A DNA stretch of 64,000 nt from Cunninghamia lanceolata (lineage: Eukaryota; Streptophyta; Pinopsida; Cupressales; Cupressaceae). Below are positions 22,651 to 33,934 of the stretch, one piece after another; position 1 is the first letter of the stretch; the number at the start of each line of letters is the position of its first letter. Location: NCBI GenBank assembly GCA_027924645.1, contig BSBN01001017.1, positions 9,760,501 to 9,824,500 of the forward strand, read 5' to 3'. A program made the translations under genes and the position numbers. The notes below the pieces were generated by a model. It was not told where the DNA came from. It worked only from the letters and a program-made list of their open reading frames with translations, and made no database searches.

Positions 22651-23237
22651 CCATTCCCTTATTTTTGATATTTTCACGGTCTCTCACACCTGCGGAATGC
22701 TGCCACTAATGGAGGATTTCCTCTACAAAAGCCATGGATGGTTTCTTCAAACCCTTGTTCTCTTTGCAGACCAAATATCATAAAATGTAATTGTCGTGAA
22801 TGAATGTTTTCTATTTTCTTTTGGCTTTTATATCTCCCTTAAAAGAGTCGATCCACATAAAGGAGAAATATAACATTACAAATTCACTTTATTTCCCCTA
22901 GAGGCATCCAAGTCCCAAAAAGTGACTTTTATTTGCATTTTACATTTTTCACTTAGTCACCAACATTAGCATTATAAAGTCCCAATATTAAAAATGCAAT
23001 ATTAAATTACAGACTTTAAAATAAATGGCCAAATGAACTCGAAATCCAATGATCTATAGACCGTTGGAAAGGTCTCTCTGAAACGCTCCACCTCCAATCT
23101 TGAATTTCCCCAAACGGTGAAAACCATCCAAGATGTCCAAAACCATCCAACGAACACTCCAAGAGTTCGCTAACCATACTAGTTAGTCTACAGGAACCAA
23201 GTATAGACTAACACAGTCTAGGAAAGGGCGCATTGCA
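22651..23237 (-). repeat. Truncated 3' LTR of the minus-strand chromovirus
   Basis: Begins (minus strand) TGCAATGCGCCC at 23,237, the counterpart of TGTAATGTCCCC, directly after the pol end. The far part near 22,670-22,740 matches the middle of the 13.3-kb LTR ('cctccattagtg', 'ggtgtgagagacc'). The promoter-proximal half is missing. Confidence 0.75.
23165..23211 (-). promoter_or_regulatory. Stem-loop with weak pseudoknot match near LTR 5' end
   Basis: TTAGTCTA (23,183-23,190) pairs with TAGACTAA (23,204-23,211), 13-nt loop. The stem bases differ from those at 6,480 (GC pair replaced by TA-type pair) with pairing kept. Loop GAAC/GTTC (23,194-23,197) can pair with 23,165-23,168, four pairs only. 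Confidence 0.55.
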
Positions 23238-26200
23238 GTCCGCCCTCCTTAAGATTGCTTGCCTCAAGAAATCTCAGATCTGGAAGCATCAGAATCTACT
23301 CACTCTCCCATGTAGCATCCTCTACCGGAAGGTTCTTCCATTTCACCAAGAACTCCCTGATGACCAACTTCCTCAATGTACGTTCCCTAGTGTCAATGAT
23401 GGCCTCAGGTACCAAAACCAACTTCCCCTCTTCATCAAGAGGAGGCAACTCTGTAGGAGGTATCACATTGTGCCCCAATGCCTTTTTTAAGGCGAGACAC
23501 ATGAAAAACATTGAGAACCCTGCTATCTACCGACGACTCCAAATCATAAGCCACCTCTCCAACCCTCTTGGAGATCCTGAATGGTCCATAATACCGTGGC
23601 TTCAACTTTTTTGCACCACTCTTCTTAAGAGTGGACTATCTATAAGGCTACAACATAAGATATACCATATCACCAACCTCAAAAGAATGCTCAACCCTGT
23701 GCTAATCTGCATACTCTTTCTGCTAGTTTTGCGCCTTCTGGACGTTCTCTCTTAAAGACCTCATAATGTCCTGACTCTCCTGCAAGAGGTCTCTGGCCTT
23801 AGATACTCTGTTGTCTCCAAACAACAAATCCAACAAGCTCGGAGCCTCGTACTGTAGAGTGCCATGAATGATGACATCTGAATAGACATGTGGTAAGTGG
23901 TATTGTAGCAATACTCACCCAAGTGAAGCCACTTCACCCATGCCTTCTGTTGCCCTGCTATATAATTTCTAAGGTACCCTTCCACCCATTTGTTGACTAT
24001 CGCAATCTGTCCATCTGTCTGATGGTGGTAACTTGTGCTAGGGGTGAGCTCTGTCCCACTCAACCTAAAGAGCTCCTGCCACAAGTTACTCAAGAACCTG
24101 TTGTCCCTGTCACTCACTATACTCTATGGCAACTCATGTAGTTGGAATACCTCTCTGAAGAATAATTCAGCAACCTGGGCTGCTGTATAGGTGGCTGAAA
24201 TAACAAAAAAGTGTGCAAATTTAGTTAACCTATCAACCACCACAAAGATGCAGTCCCTGCCTTGGGCTTTTGGGAAAGCCGTAATAAAGTCCATCGAAAT
24301 ACACTCCCACTTCCTCTCAAGAATGGGTAAGGATTGCAACAATCCTCCCGAAAAAGAATGCTCATGCCTATTCTGCTGACACACCGAGCACTCCCTCACA
24401 TACTTTAGTACTTCAGTCTTGAGGCCTTTCCAAGTGAAGCGCTCCGTAACCTGCCTGTAGGTTTTGAAGAAACTTGGATGCCCTGCCATAGGCGAGTCGT
24501 GAAAAGCCCTCAAGATCTTCTGCTTCATAGCAAATCCTCACACCAAATAAATCTTGCTCTTGTAAATGATCAAGTCATTTACAATTGAATACCTGTCATC
24601 CGTAATGGTGCCATCAACAATCCCAGAAGCCCACTTAACCTTTGCATACTCTACAAAACTCAAATCTCTCCAATCTTTTGCAACCTCCCCCAAGGCACAC
24701 AAGTGAGGTCTCTTGGATAATGGATCAGCAACTACGTTCTTTTTTCCTTTGACAAAAACTATGTCAATGTCATATGCCTATAGTTTACTGACCCATTTTT
24801 GCTATCAGTCATTCAGATCCTTCTGACTATGGAAATCCTTCAGACTGTTATGATCAAATTTGACAACAAATTTACCTCCAACCAGGTACTGTCTAAACTT
24901 AGTCAATGCATGCATAATGGCTAGCATCTCCTTATCATATATATTGTAGCTCCTCTCTACACCCTTCAACTTCTTGCTCTCAAAAGCAATGGGGTGTTTG
25001 TCCTGCATCAACACCGCTCCAGTGCCTTCCCCTGAGGCATCACACTGAAGCTCGAAAGGTTTCGTGAAGTCGGGAATGGACAAGACTAGACAGGTAGTCA
25101 TCACCTCCTTAAATCTATCAAAGCACTATTGAGCACTAGTAGACCATTCAAAAGCACCCTTCCGAGTCAAATCTGTAATGGGGACAGCTATCTGAGAAAA
25201 TCCCCTCACAAAACAACAGTAGAACCCACAAAGGCCAAAGAATCCCTTGAGTTGATAGAGATTTTTTGGTGGTGGCTAGTCTATAATAGCCCTCATCTTC
25301 TTCGGATACACACGAACACCCTCTACACTGATAATGTGTCCCAAATATAACAACTCAATCATGCCAAACTCACACTTAGACATTTTGGCATAAAGGGACT
25401 CCTGCTCAAGAATGCTCAGCACAATATCTAGGTGCTTCAAGTGCTCCTCCCATGTCCTACTAAAGATGAATATATCATCAAAGAATATAAGCACAAACGT
25501 CCTCAGCTGTTCTCTGAATACCTTGTTCATATAGGACTGGAACGTGGCTGGCGCATTGGTTAAGCCAAAAGGCATAACCAAAAACTAAAAGTGCCCATAG
25601 TGGCACCTAAATGCTATCTTCTCTACATCCTCCTCTCTGACCCGAATCTGATGATAATCGGATCTCAAATCAATCTTTGAGAAGTAGCATGCACCGTGCA
25701 ACTCATCAATGAGCTCGTCGATACGAAGGATGGGATACCTATTCTTAATTGCTTTCTTATTCAACTCCCTGTAATCAATGCACATCTTGAGTGTACTGTC
25801 CTTAACCAGAACAACAAAAGAAGCAAAGGGACTCTTACTTGGCCTTATATGTCCCATCTTGAGAAGCTCCTGAATAGGCTTCTTAATCTCATCCTTGTAC
25901 CTCTTAGGATGCTAGTAAGGTACTATAATGACTAGCTTGGCACCCTGCTCAAGCTCAATGATGTGCTCAAATCCCCTGTTAGGAGGTCTACCTGGTGGTA
26001 TATCACTAAACACTTTGGTGTGTTTAGTCAACAAAGACTGAATCTCAACCGGATACTCCTGCTTTTGTTGCTTGGGCACCTCAGGCATCACAAGTACCTC
26101 AGCCACCCACTGTACTTGATCATGCCACAATATCCTCTCCATCCTCCTAATGGACACTGCTCTCAAACCACCATTTGACATTTCCCTCTGAATATACTTC

Positions 26201-26690
26201 CGACCATCCACCTCAAATTTAATTTCCATGGTCCGCAGGTTGAAGTAGAATTCTCCTATCTCATGAAGCCACTTCATGCTGAGGACTACATCCATGTCCC
26301 CCATATTGACCACATAGTATTCGGCTTGGAACTCATAATCACTTAACTTAATAGTTAAGTTGGGGATTCTCCTCTTGCAGGTAATGACAAATCCATCTAC
26401 AACCCTAACCTTGAACCCCTCGAACTCCTCAGTTTTGAGTCCCCTCCGCGCTACAAGCCCCTCATCAATGAAATTATGAGTGGCCCTTGTATCAAGCAAA
26501 GTGGTCACTCTCTGTTCCTCCAATACTCCCCGTATCCTGAAGGAACCCTCTTTCTGAATGGCAAAAAGATGTGTTGTAGGTATATCATCATCCTGTACAT
26601 CCTGCACCTCTTCTGCTACACTCTCCTCATCACTATCCTCCTGATCACTCTGCTGATCTGATTTCTTTGAAACTGTTTCTTCGGCAAAAC
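23238..26690 (-). pseudogene. Chromovirus pol, minus strand, with stops and two frameshifts
   Basis: Reading leftward: acidic gag tail (SDQQSDQEDSDEES), protease [14 protein letters not shown] with Arg in place of Gly, RT ([16 protein letters not shown]; catalytic FFDD near 25,470), RNase H (QCDASGEGTGAVLMQ, near 25,040), integrase zinc part near 24,390 and core with SDRDNRF near 24,110, then GPF and chromodomain (REFLVKWKNLPVEDATWE, near 23,310). Frame is constant from 26,763 to about 23,860, with stops near 25,912, 25,585, 25,276, 25,120, 24,805 and 24,124. A shift near 23,860 moves it by one frame, and one extra base in an A-run at about 23,490 brings it back. Close in sequence to the 13.3-kb copy. 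Confidence 0.9.
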
Positions 26691-26706
26691 AAACACCAAC
26701 ACCAAC

Positions 26707-28937
26707 ATGTCGGAAGAACAAACATTTCATGATGTTGAAGATGTGATTGACACGGTTACACATGTCCTAGACAAACAACTAGCTGATTTCCAACAAATTG
26801 TAGAAGGTGCACATCTAGCTCAAGAAGTGATACCTCTTGTTGATGGAATAATAGGATTATTACAAGGACAATAAGGTGTTGACATGCCCCGAGGAATAGC
26901 CCACATAGTGGATCACAACATTATGTCTATTGCTAGCTCCGCGAATGTCATAGAAAATGTGTCACCACCAAAGCATATAAGCTCACAAGTATCGGCACCC
27001 ATACCAAATACTAGCATATCCACTTTTACATCATCAGTTCTCACTACTGATGCACAAGCTTGTAGTAACGCTACCACTAGCATGGGAACATTTAATGGGA
27101 ACAATCCACAGAATTACAAAGCTGTAATATTTAATTACCAAAACTCAACACCTCATGTATCTATACCCATGAATAACTATTCTCAACCACCCATCACTTC
27201 CACTTATTCCCAACCACCCCTCAATTTCACAACTACAACATCAAATACCCTTGTCTCAAATACGCGAACCACATCACCTGACGATGCCCTCCTAAACCAA
27301 CTTTTGCAAAGTATGACATCTTTGCAGCAAAAAGTGACGAATCTGACCAACGCTTCCTCCCAACCTAATATACCAACATATCATGCTTGCAGTCCTTTAT
27401 CTTATACAATCCTAAGAGCTCAAAAGCCTAATAAATTTGAGACTCCTCGCTTTGAAAAGTACAGTGGTAAAGGTGATCCTAATACTCATGTGGCAGCATT
27501 CACAACAATGTGTAGTGATTTCTTCTTTGACGAGGCATTGTTAGCAAAACTCTTTCCTCGTTCTCTCAAAGATACCGCTTTGGAATGGTTTTGCTCTCTA
27601 CCTCCTAATTCAATACATTCCTTCTCACAACTAGTTGATCAATTCTTGCAACATTTTCAAGCAAACATTGGACCTCCTATTTCATTGATCGATTTGGTCC
27701 ATTGTAAACAAGGTCCGAAAGAGAAATTAACGGAATTCATCAGTCGATATCAAGCTCTCTTTGCGCAAATACAATATCTGATTGCAGATGAGGATGTTCA
27801 AAAAGTATTCATTACAAATCTACGACCTAACATACATAACAAGATATTGTTGATGAAGTATAACTCCTTCCAACATCTATGCACAGCTCTTCGAGATTAC
27901 CAACTTTTGGCTAGTCGGTATGAGAATCATAACTCATCGGCTCCAGTTGGTCAATCCGCAACTAGAACATCTCAACACTCATTTAAGAAGCATAACAAGA
28001 ATTTCATCAAGATCAATGGGCAACGTTCGAATAACTTTCAATCACAAGTGTCTGCCATTACAAAACTTAATCGAACACCATTTCAATTTAGACAACAACA
28101 AAGCCAATTTACTCCATTATTGGATTGTCTCCATTCGATAATGACTCAAGCAGTAAACAACAAACTTTTGAAGCTTCCTCCTGCTTGTCCACTAGACATT
28201 ATCAAGATGCAAGGACCTTCATTTGATGCTAATGTTTATTGTCAATATCATCGCTCGGCAGGGCATGATATCGAAAGATGTATGCGTCTTAAACATGAAA
28301 TTCCAGACCTCATCGATTCTAACATAATACAAGTGACCGATGTGAATGATAATGGAAATAAGTTGGTAGCCCTCCGAATCAAAATTTACAAATCTTCACT
28401 AATCCTTTTCCTAAGCAAAACATCAACACCATGGTAGAGCCTGAAGTTGAATTTCTCGACTATGATGAAATAATCGGCATGATAGAAGTAGATAAGACGA
28501 AAAATGAAGATCCACCTCGACCTAGAGCAAAAGGTATCTACGCTGAGGTTCCTCCTCCATTATCCCTTCAAGGATCGGGAAATAACCAAAATGCACAAGA
28601 TACGCAAATGGAACAACCTACATGTAATCACTTTAAGAAAGAGAAAGTTGTAATGATGAAAAGCATCCCATTTCATCGAGAATGGCTCATTCATCACACA
28701 AAGCAGAATAAGAAAGCAAAAGAAAGGAAAAGAGCAAGGCGTGAGTCATCTATTGAAAAAGGTAATGATTCACCTTCCCGCAAGCATCAGAAGATTTCAA
28801 ACATACGCCGTCTTGTGAAACAAGCATCCTATGACTACTTTGGTAATGAAAATCAAACAAGTATGAATTTTTCACCCATCTCACAACACTTGATGGAGCA
28901 CCTCTCCAAGATGCTCGCATGTTTGGCCTCCTCTTAG
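26707..28937 (+). pseudogene. Gag of a second Ty3/gypsy lineage (Tat/Ogre-like)
   Basis: Plus-strand frame from ATG 26,707 has one stop, TAA at 26,872-26,874 (fits CAA to TAA), then is open from ATG 26,884 to 28,437. Ser/Thr/Pro-rich N-terminus, then the retrotransposon Gag core: FEKYSGKGDPNTHVAAF, DTALEWFCSLP, LVHCKQGPKEKLTEFISRY (about 27,455-27,770), and the knuckle-like CQYHRSAGHDIERCMRLK (about 28,240-28,290) typical of Tat/Ogre-type Gag. A frameshift near 28,365-28,385 moves the reading to the frame of 28,431-28,937, where FLDYDEIIGMIE continues. No LTR, primer site or pol follows. The left end abuts the minus-strand chromovirus at about 26,690-26,706. Confidence 0.82.
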
Positions 28938-29890
28938 ATAGATATATGTATATGTGTATGTGTTGTGTTGTGTTCCCCCGTGTTGTGTTAAATGTTTGTT
29001 TAGGTCTCTTGAATGACCCTTGATACTCTTGTAAGGTCAAGGATACAAGGGGACCTCCTCCGTCGTGGCATTTCTTCTATTTGTTTCTCTATTCTTCTAC
29101 TTCTCTTGTTGCAAATTGTTGTGTGTGGTGCCTTGGGGGCATAGCGTTGTGGAGGGTTATTCGAGGGCATCCTTCCACGTTGTGGCCCTAAGTCACTTTT
29201 GTCTCCTCTCTGATTTTTCGTGATATCATTCTTCTGTTGTACTCGTGGCTCTACTAGTCGACGGATGACGATAGCAAATAAACACCGATAAGGACTGTGC
29301 GTCCCTAAACAAGAATAAACATGTACCCAGTCCATATATGAAGATCGGGGGTAATTTGTTAACTGATGTTTGACTAGTAGAATCACTTTGTGTTGTGATG
29401 TGATGATGTATCGTGTTGTGAAGTTCTTGTAACAAACCTTTGCAATACTCTAAATCTGCTTCTAGGCACTTTGGAATGTTTTTTGTATCTCACCTTGTAG
29501 ATACACTCGTTTCTGAGATACTTGAAGTATAACCTAACAGCTATACTCAGTTCCAAACCCATAAGTATAGCCTTAGTTTGATATGCTATCTTATTTCTGT
29601 ATCAGTTTTACAAGATGATTTGGTTGTTATCTTAGCAAAGATTCTCTAACCGAAGTTTGTTAATTGTTAGCATATAATACTAATATGTTTGTATTGTGAT
29701 TGTTGGCAACAATCGGCGATCTAAGCACATGTCACTTTGGAGGCATGGGCTTTGCGAAAGCTCTTGTTCCCTCACGTGTTTTCAACCTTACCTTAAATGT
29801 GATTGCTACCGGCAAGCAGGATCAACCACTTTAAGGTGGGGGCATATATTGCATTAAATGCTTGGATATCTTAGACATTATGATAAAATG
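28938..29890. other. Non-coding, downstream of gag; nothing firm
   Basis: GT-rich sequence with 'gtgttgtgttgtg' runs right after the gag stop. It may be internal or LTR sequence of the element whose gag precedes it, but I found no LTR boundary and no pol motif. Confidence 0.35.
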
Positions 29891-29892
29891 TG

Positions 29893-30084
29893 TGGCGTAT
29901 GCTTCCTTTTTACCGTAAAGCCTCTCCGTGATGCAGGTGGGTTGTGTACTTTGTGTTTGTGTTGTGTATGCTTCTTTTTCACTGTAAAGCATCTCCGCAA
30001 TGCAGGTGGGGTTGTATACTTTGTGCACATGCTTCCTTTTCACCATAAGGCGTCTCTGTGATGTAGGTGGGGTTGTATGTTTTC
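29893..30084. repeat. Minisatellite, three units of about 62 bp
   Basis: Units share 'atgcttcctttt', 'gtaaagc(c/a)tctccg', 'gatgcaggtggg' and 'ttgtgtactttgtg' or close variants, at about 29,898, 29,968 and 30,028. Confidence 0.75.
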
Positions 30085-30249
30085 GAAAACCCTTTTGCAG
30101 AAGGCGGGATTGTGTATTCCCTTGAGTGGTTCCACATCCTTTTGAAAAAGTCCTCTATGGACACAGGGTTGCATCTTGAGTTATTCACCCTTAAGCGTAT
30201 CTTTGGCAGTTGTGGTAGCGTAGCTCAACTGTCAAGTGTGTTTGGCATG

Positions 30250-30537
30250 TCTTAGATGGCAGTGTGTAGCGATGAGCTACTCCCATCGCTCGTGTTTGAT
30301 GTGTTTAAGACGTATAGTGTGTCGACGACATACTCTACGACGCTCCTGTATTCTATGTGTTTTCTGTGTGTCTTCCTTGCGTGTCATGTGTGTTTTAGTG
30401 GTGGCACATAACGATGAGTCCCCCCCACTCCGCGTGTCTTGCGGGTTTTGTGGCAGCACATAGCGATGAGCTCCCCCCACGCTGTGTGTTTTGTGTGCTT
30501 TTGATGGCGGCGCATAGCGATGAGCTCTCCCCATCGC
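30250..30537. repeat. Minisatellite with GCACATAGCGATGAG core
   Basis: GCACATAGCGATGAGC or a variant, followed by a C-run, occurs at about 30,258, 30,404, 30,455 and 30,507; the last three are about 52 bp apart. Confidence 0.7.
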
Positions 30538-30600
30538 CTAGTTAGGGTTGTATAATTGTGTAATCATGTCCTCTCTTCATGTATGCCTTGTGTATTTGTA

Positions 30601-30625
30601 GGACTAAGGTCTGCAGACTTAGTCC
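30601..30625. repeat. Near-perfect 24-bp palindrome
   Basis: GGACTAAG, GTCTGCAGAC, TTAGTCC: a palindrome apart from one extra G. An AT-rich stretch without features follows to about 30,850. Confidence 0.7.
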
Positions 30626-30849
30626 AGCAGTAAGAATATATTACAAATAAAATTAATAATATATCTCTTATTTGCATGTATATGTAACAGGTTGAATGTA
30701 TGATTTTGATTAATATTTAGTCATTAGTAATTATATTCTTGGTAGAACATAACTTAGGGAATTTATTACTTATCTTCCATCAAATATAAACATGAAATAA
30801 CATAGGATCTCTCACAATCTTATTTGATAATGTATACAAATATTATGAG

Positions 30850-31215
30850 TTATATGATAAGAGAAATGTGGTGCAAGAGGGGAACGGCGATGGGACACTC
30901 TTCTAGGTACACCACCCCTTGAGGGGGGATTAATAAATCCCATTGGGACCAAGGGGGTACAAAGGTACCGCCCTTGGGCTTACAAGAGGTGGCTTTCAGG
31001 GCACCCTTTGTGACCTCATTTTCCTATCATAAATACTCAAGTTCAAGAGAACTAATCATAGAGAAAAGGAAAGGAAAGGACAAGAAGAAGGGGAACGGAA
31101 CAACAGATACCTCATTAGGTACACCACCTCATGTGGATGGCATGCGCCACATGAGGCCAAGAGGGGTGGTATATCCGCTCTTGGGCCTAGGTTAGAGGAT
31201 CCGGGACACCCTATC
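30850..31215. repeat. Direct duplication (about 220 bp) with paired stem-loops
   Basis: Two diverged copies start with 'ggaacgg', 'aggtacaccacc' (about 30,880 and 31,090). Each holds an inverted repeat of the type CCAAGRG..CYCTTGG, and the second also has CCTCATGTGG/CCACATGAGG around a 10-base loop (31,119-31,159). Pairing is kept while the sequence differs between copies. Confidence 0.6.
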
Positions 31216-33547
31216 AAAGTCATTCTCACCAACTTTCTTATGGTTGAGTCTCTTGAATAATTAGACTTTGCTTTATTAATGTCATTACGAATCTGTTAAC
31301 ATGGAATGAGGAAATATTATTGTAAATATGTTCTAATATGTTTTGCAGGACCTTTTCAAGTTCAAGAGTTGAAGTTGAGAATTAGAGCAGTTTCAAGTAT
31401 ACAAGAAATAAGGAACATTACATACTGCGTGTTTGCCTTCATGTCTTCTCCGTGTATTGTGCTTCATTACTATATTCTCTATGTTTTGGGTGACTGTCAA
31501 GTGTTTTCTTATGTTTGCCTAAGCTTGGGGGCTAGAAATAGTTCTCCGAACTTAGGGTGTGTCTTCGCTCTAAGTGTCTAATGTGTTTGATAGGCTTTGA
31601 CCATACTTTAATGCATGTACTGATCATAAGATCATACACACATTAAAGTGGAGACTAAATGTTATGGAGTAAAAAATAGCCACGTCTTTTTACCTCCTTG
31701 TTTAGCTCCTAGGTCCCCATGATTACATTATACATTCTAAATGTTCATCCCGATGCAAAATTGTTCAACACCAATGTAAATTGGGAACAAGGGGCCCATA
31801 TTTTATCTTACCTCAGACCAAAAAGGAACCCTAAGACTTGGGCACCACCGCCCAGGTCTTTCCTAATTGGTCGGGGCAAATTCAAATGTATGTCGGCTCA
31901 AGACCTTCAAAAAGGTTTCACCTAGTCGACTCTTTTGGTTTAATTTCATGAATGTTAGTGGGAAAACATATATAAGTGTGTTTTTGAATTCATTGTGAAC
32001 CTAGATAGAGATAGCCAACTTGAAGCATTGGAGTAAAGAGCATTCAAAGCATGCATTGTGATTCTAGAGCAGATTTGTATTGTCATTGTGTTGTTGCAGG
32101 TTTGAAGTTATTATCTATCTCTTCTTATGAGTTGAAGGATTTTCATCCTCTTAAGGGCTTCATCACATAGGTGATATCATTGTTGTTTATCGTCATTTGA
32201 TTCATCATATTGTTATTGTGTTTAGCCTCTACCCTGCAAGGGCACACTCTCTTATCTAACAACGGTGTTGGGAAGCTTGAATTCTATCCCGGGATTTGAC
32301 TGAGCCAAGTCCGTAAACACCATAACCCCCAAACCCCTTCTCTTCTTCTTGTGTACAGGTTACAAGAGCAAGATCCGAGAAATATGAAGATACAGGAAGA
32401 CTGAGCAAAGATCAGAGTTTCGGGATCCAACAACCATTTGTGCAAGACTTGGGCGCCACCGCCCTACTCTTTCTACCTCAGCTAATTCCAAATCTGGCTT
32501 CAGGGTAGTCTGCAACATTTCTCTAGTTTATAGTTTCTTCAGATTCCAACATTCAGGAGTTGAGCGCCCCCGAAATAGTCCTCCAACACCTTTGCTTCCG
32601 TGACACAAGTTCTATCCTCTTCCTGATCCTCCCTGTACAATTGGTTTATGGAGATTTGTTGTACATCTATTGTTATAATCATATCATCATAGAACTAGGG
32701 TTTTGTGGATCACTAACCTAGGTTTTGATAAAAGGACTTGATTAAATCTAATCTTTCTATAGCACTCATGAGTACAAGATCTGTAGCTCAATCCACCTCC
32801 ATTTGGTAGTGATTTGGCTCAGTCTTGTCCTTGAATGTTATTGTGAAAGAGGGTGGGATCTGTTGTGCATGCTAGTTGTATTCATTTACCTTTTTCATAT
32901 ATAACAGCCTTAAATACAAAATTGTTCCAAAAAACATCTGAATGTAGAAACCCTATAAATATATATATAAGAAACCCAATATATGTAGAAACCCTATATA
33001 TAAGATCATCCAAGAATAACTCTCCTCCAACAATAGCAAAGGCCAAAATTAACAGGTTTGATACATGAACAACCCCTCTCAGTGATTGTGATGTACCTCC
33101 CTTGTTCTAACCATGACAAATTCTCAAAAGAAACTTCAAACCATAACCATTAACAAACCACAAAACAATCATGATGGCTTGAATCTGATTTCTTCTAAAA
33201 CTAGTAAAATTTAGTGTCTTGAAACCATATAACTTTACAAGACATATCTGCAACTTGATAATCTAGAAATCCCATGATATGATCACCTCCATACGATTTC
33301 CTTTGAGAAAAAATCAGATCATTGACCTCAAGGTACCTTGAATGCAAAGTGAAGGAAATTTTTAAAAAGCCCATTGTCTTATTAGACAATTGCATATTGC
33401 CTTATCGATGAGGAAAAGAAGTTGAAACCTCTTGTAGATGGAGACAAATCATCAAAAATATGCTCATAATTCTGTTATAGATGCTCACAATATCAAACAA
33501 TGAAACTACATACGTGCTGAAAATCTGTTCATTCCTTGTCAATTAGA
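31216..33547. other. Non-coding, LTR-like sequence without clear ends
   Basis: Contains a possible TATA box (CATATATAAG, about 31,969) and a repeated word AAGACTTGGGC followed by CCACCGCCC at 31,833-31,860 and 32,444-32,465; the first forms an 11-bp inverted repeat. 'AGAGGGTGGGATC' then TGTTG at about 32,850 looks like a polypurine tract and LTR start. I could not match two LTRs or a target duplication. Confidence 0.35.
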
Positions 33548-33560
33548 ATCTGAAAGGCAT

Positions 33561-33810
33561 GTCATTGAGGGCGTGGTTCGGTGGTTAAGTCGCTCGGTTA
33601 TAGTGGCGGCCACCAGAGTTCAAACCCCCGCTGGGCCAACGAGCTCGCGGGTTTGAAGTGTTCTTGTTTGGGGATGAGGCCCCCCGTGTTGTGGCCTCAT
33701 CAGTTCATACCTCCAGGCAAAAGTGTTACCATGGAGCCGGAGGGCGTGTCACACCAGCGTCACCGGTCATGTTAAAAAGCTTACCAAGCACAATAAAAAA
33801 AAAAGACAGC
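33561..33810 (+). mobile_element. tRNA-derived SINE
   Basis: About 250 bp. The 5' part resembles a tRNA promoter: A-box-like GTGGTTCGGTGG (33,573-33,584) and B box GTTCAAACC (33,618-33,626) about 34 bp apart. The body ends in a run of ten A at 33,795-33,804. Flanking 13-bp direct repeats ATCTGAAAGGCAT (33,548-33,560) and ATCTAAAAGGCAT (33,811-33,823), one mismatch, fit target-primed insertion. SINEs are transcribed by RNA polymerase III and copied by LINE enzymes; no LINE is seen here. The short open frame inside is not meaningful. Confidence 0.85.
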
Positions 33811-33934
33811 ATCTAAAAGGCATATTTTGGGGCATTTGAATGAGCTTTGGGAGCATTTGCACATCTTGTGTACATGTTAGGTGCACATTTCTAAAACCTC
33901 CTTTATACCTACTTTGCTCGGTTATCATTCATTG

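Larger units (their letters stand above)
22651..26690 (-). mobile_element. Truncated chromovirus, minus strand
   Basis: A second, diverged member of the 13.3-kb chromovirus family in opposite orientation. It keeps the first part of the 3' LTR (22,651-23,237) and pol from the gag tail/protease to the chromodomain (23,238-26,690). It is cut at 22,650 against a purine-rich block and at about 26,690 against the gag of another element; no target duplication can be recognised. Stops and two frameshifts make it older than, or more decayed than, the 13.3-kb copy. Confidence 0.9.

Noticed and set aside
21089..22687. Several long minus-strand ORFs rich in Phe, Leu and Ser (also at 4,190-4,563 and 12,394-12,770)
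   Set aside because: They are antisense readings of purine-rich low-complexity DNA, with overlapping frames of the same composition and no domain.
33573..33626. A tRNA gene
   Set aside because: A and B boxes are there, but no cloverleaf arms fit, and the A-run plus 13-bp flanking repeats mark a SINE.
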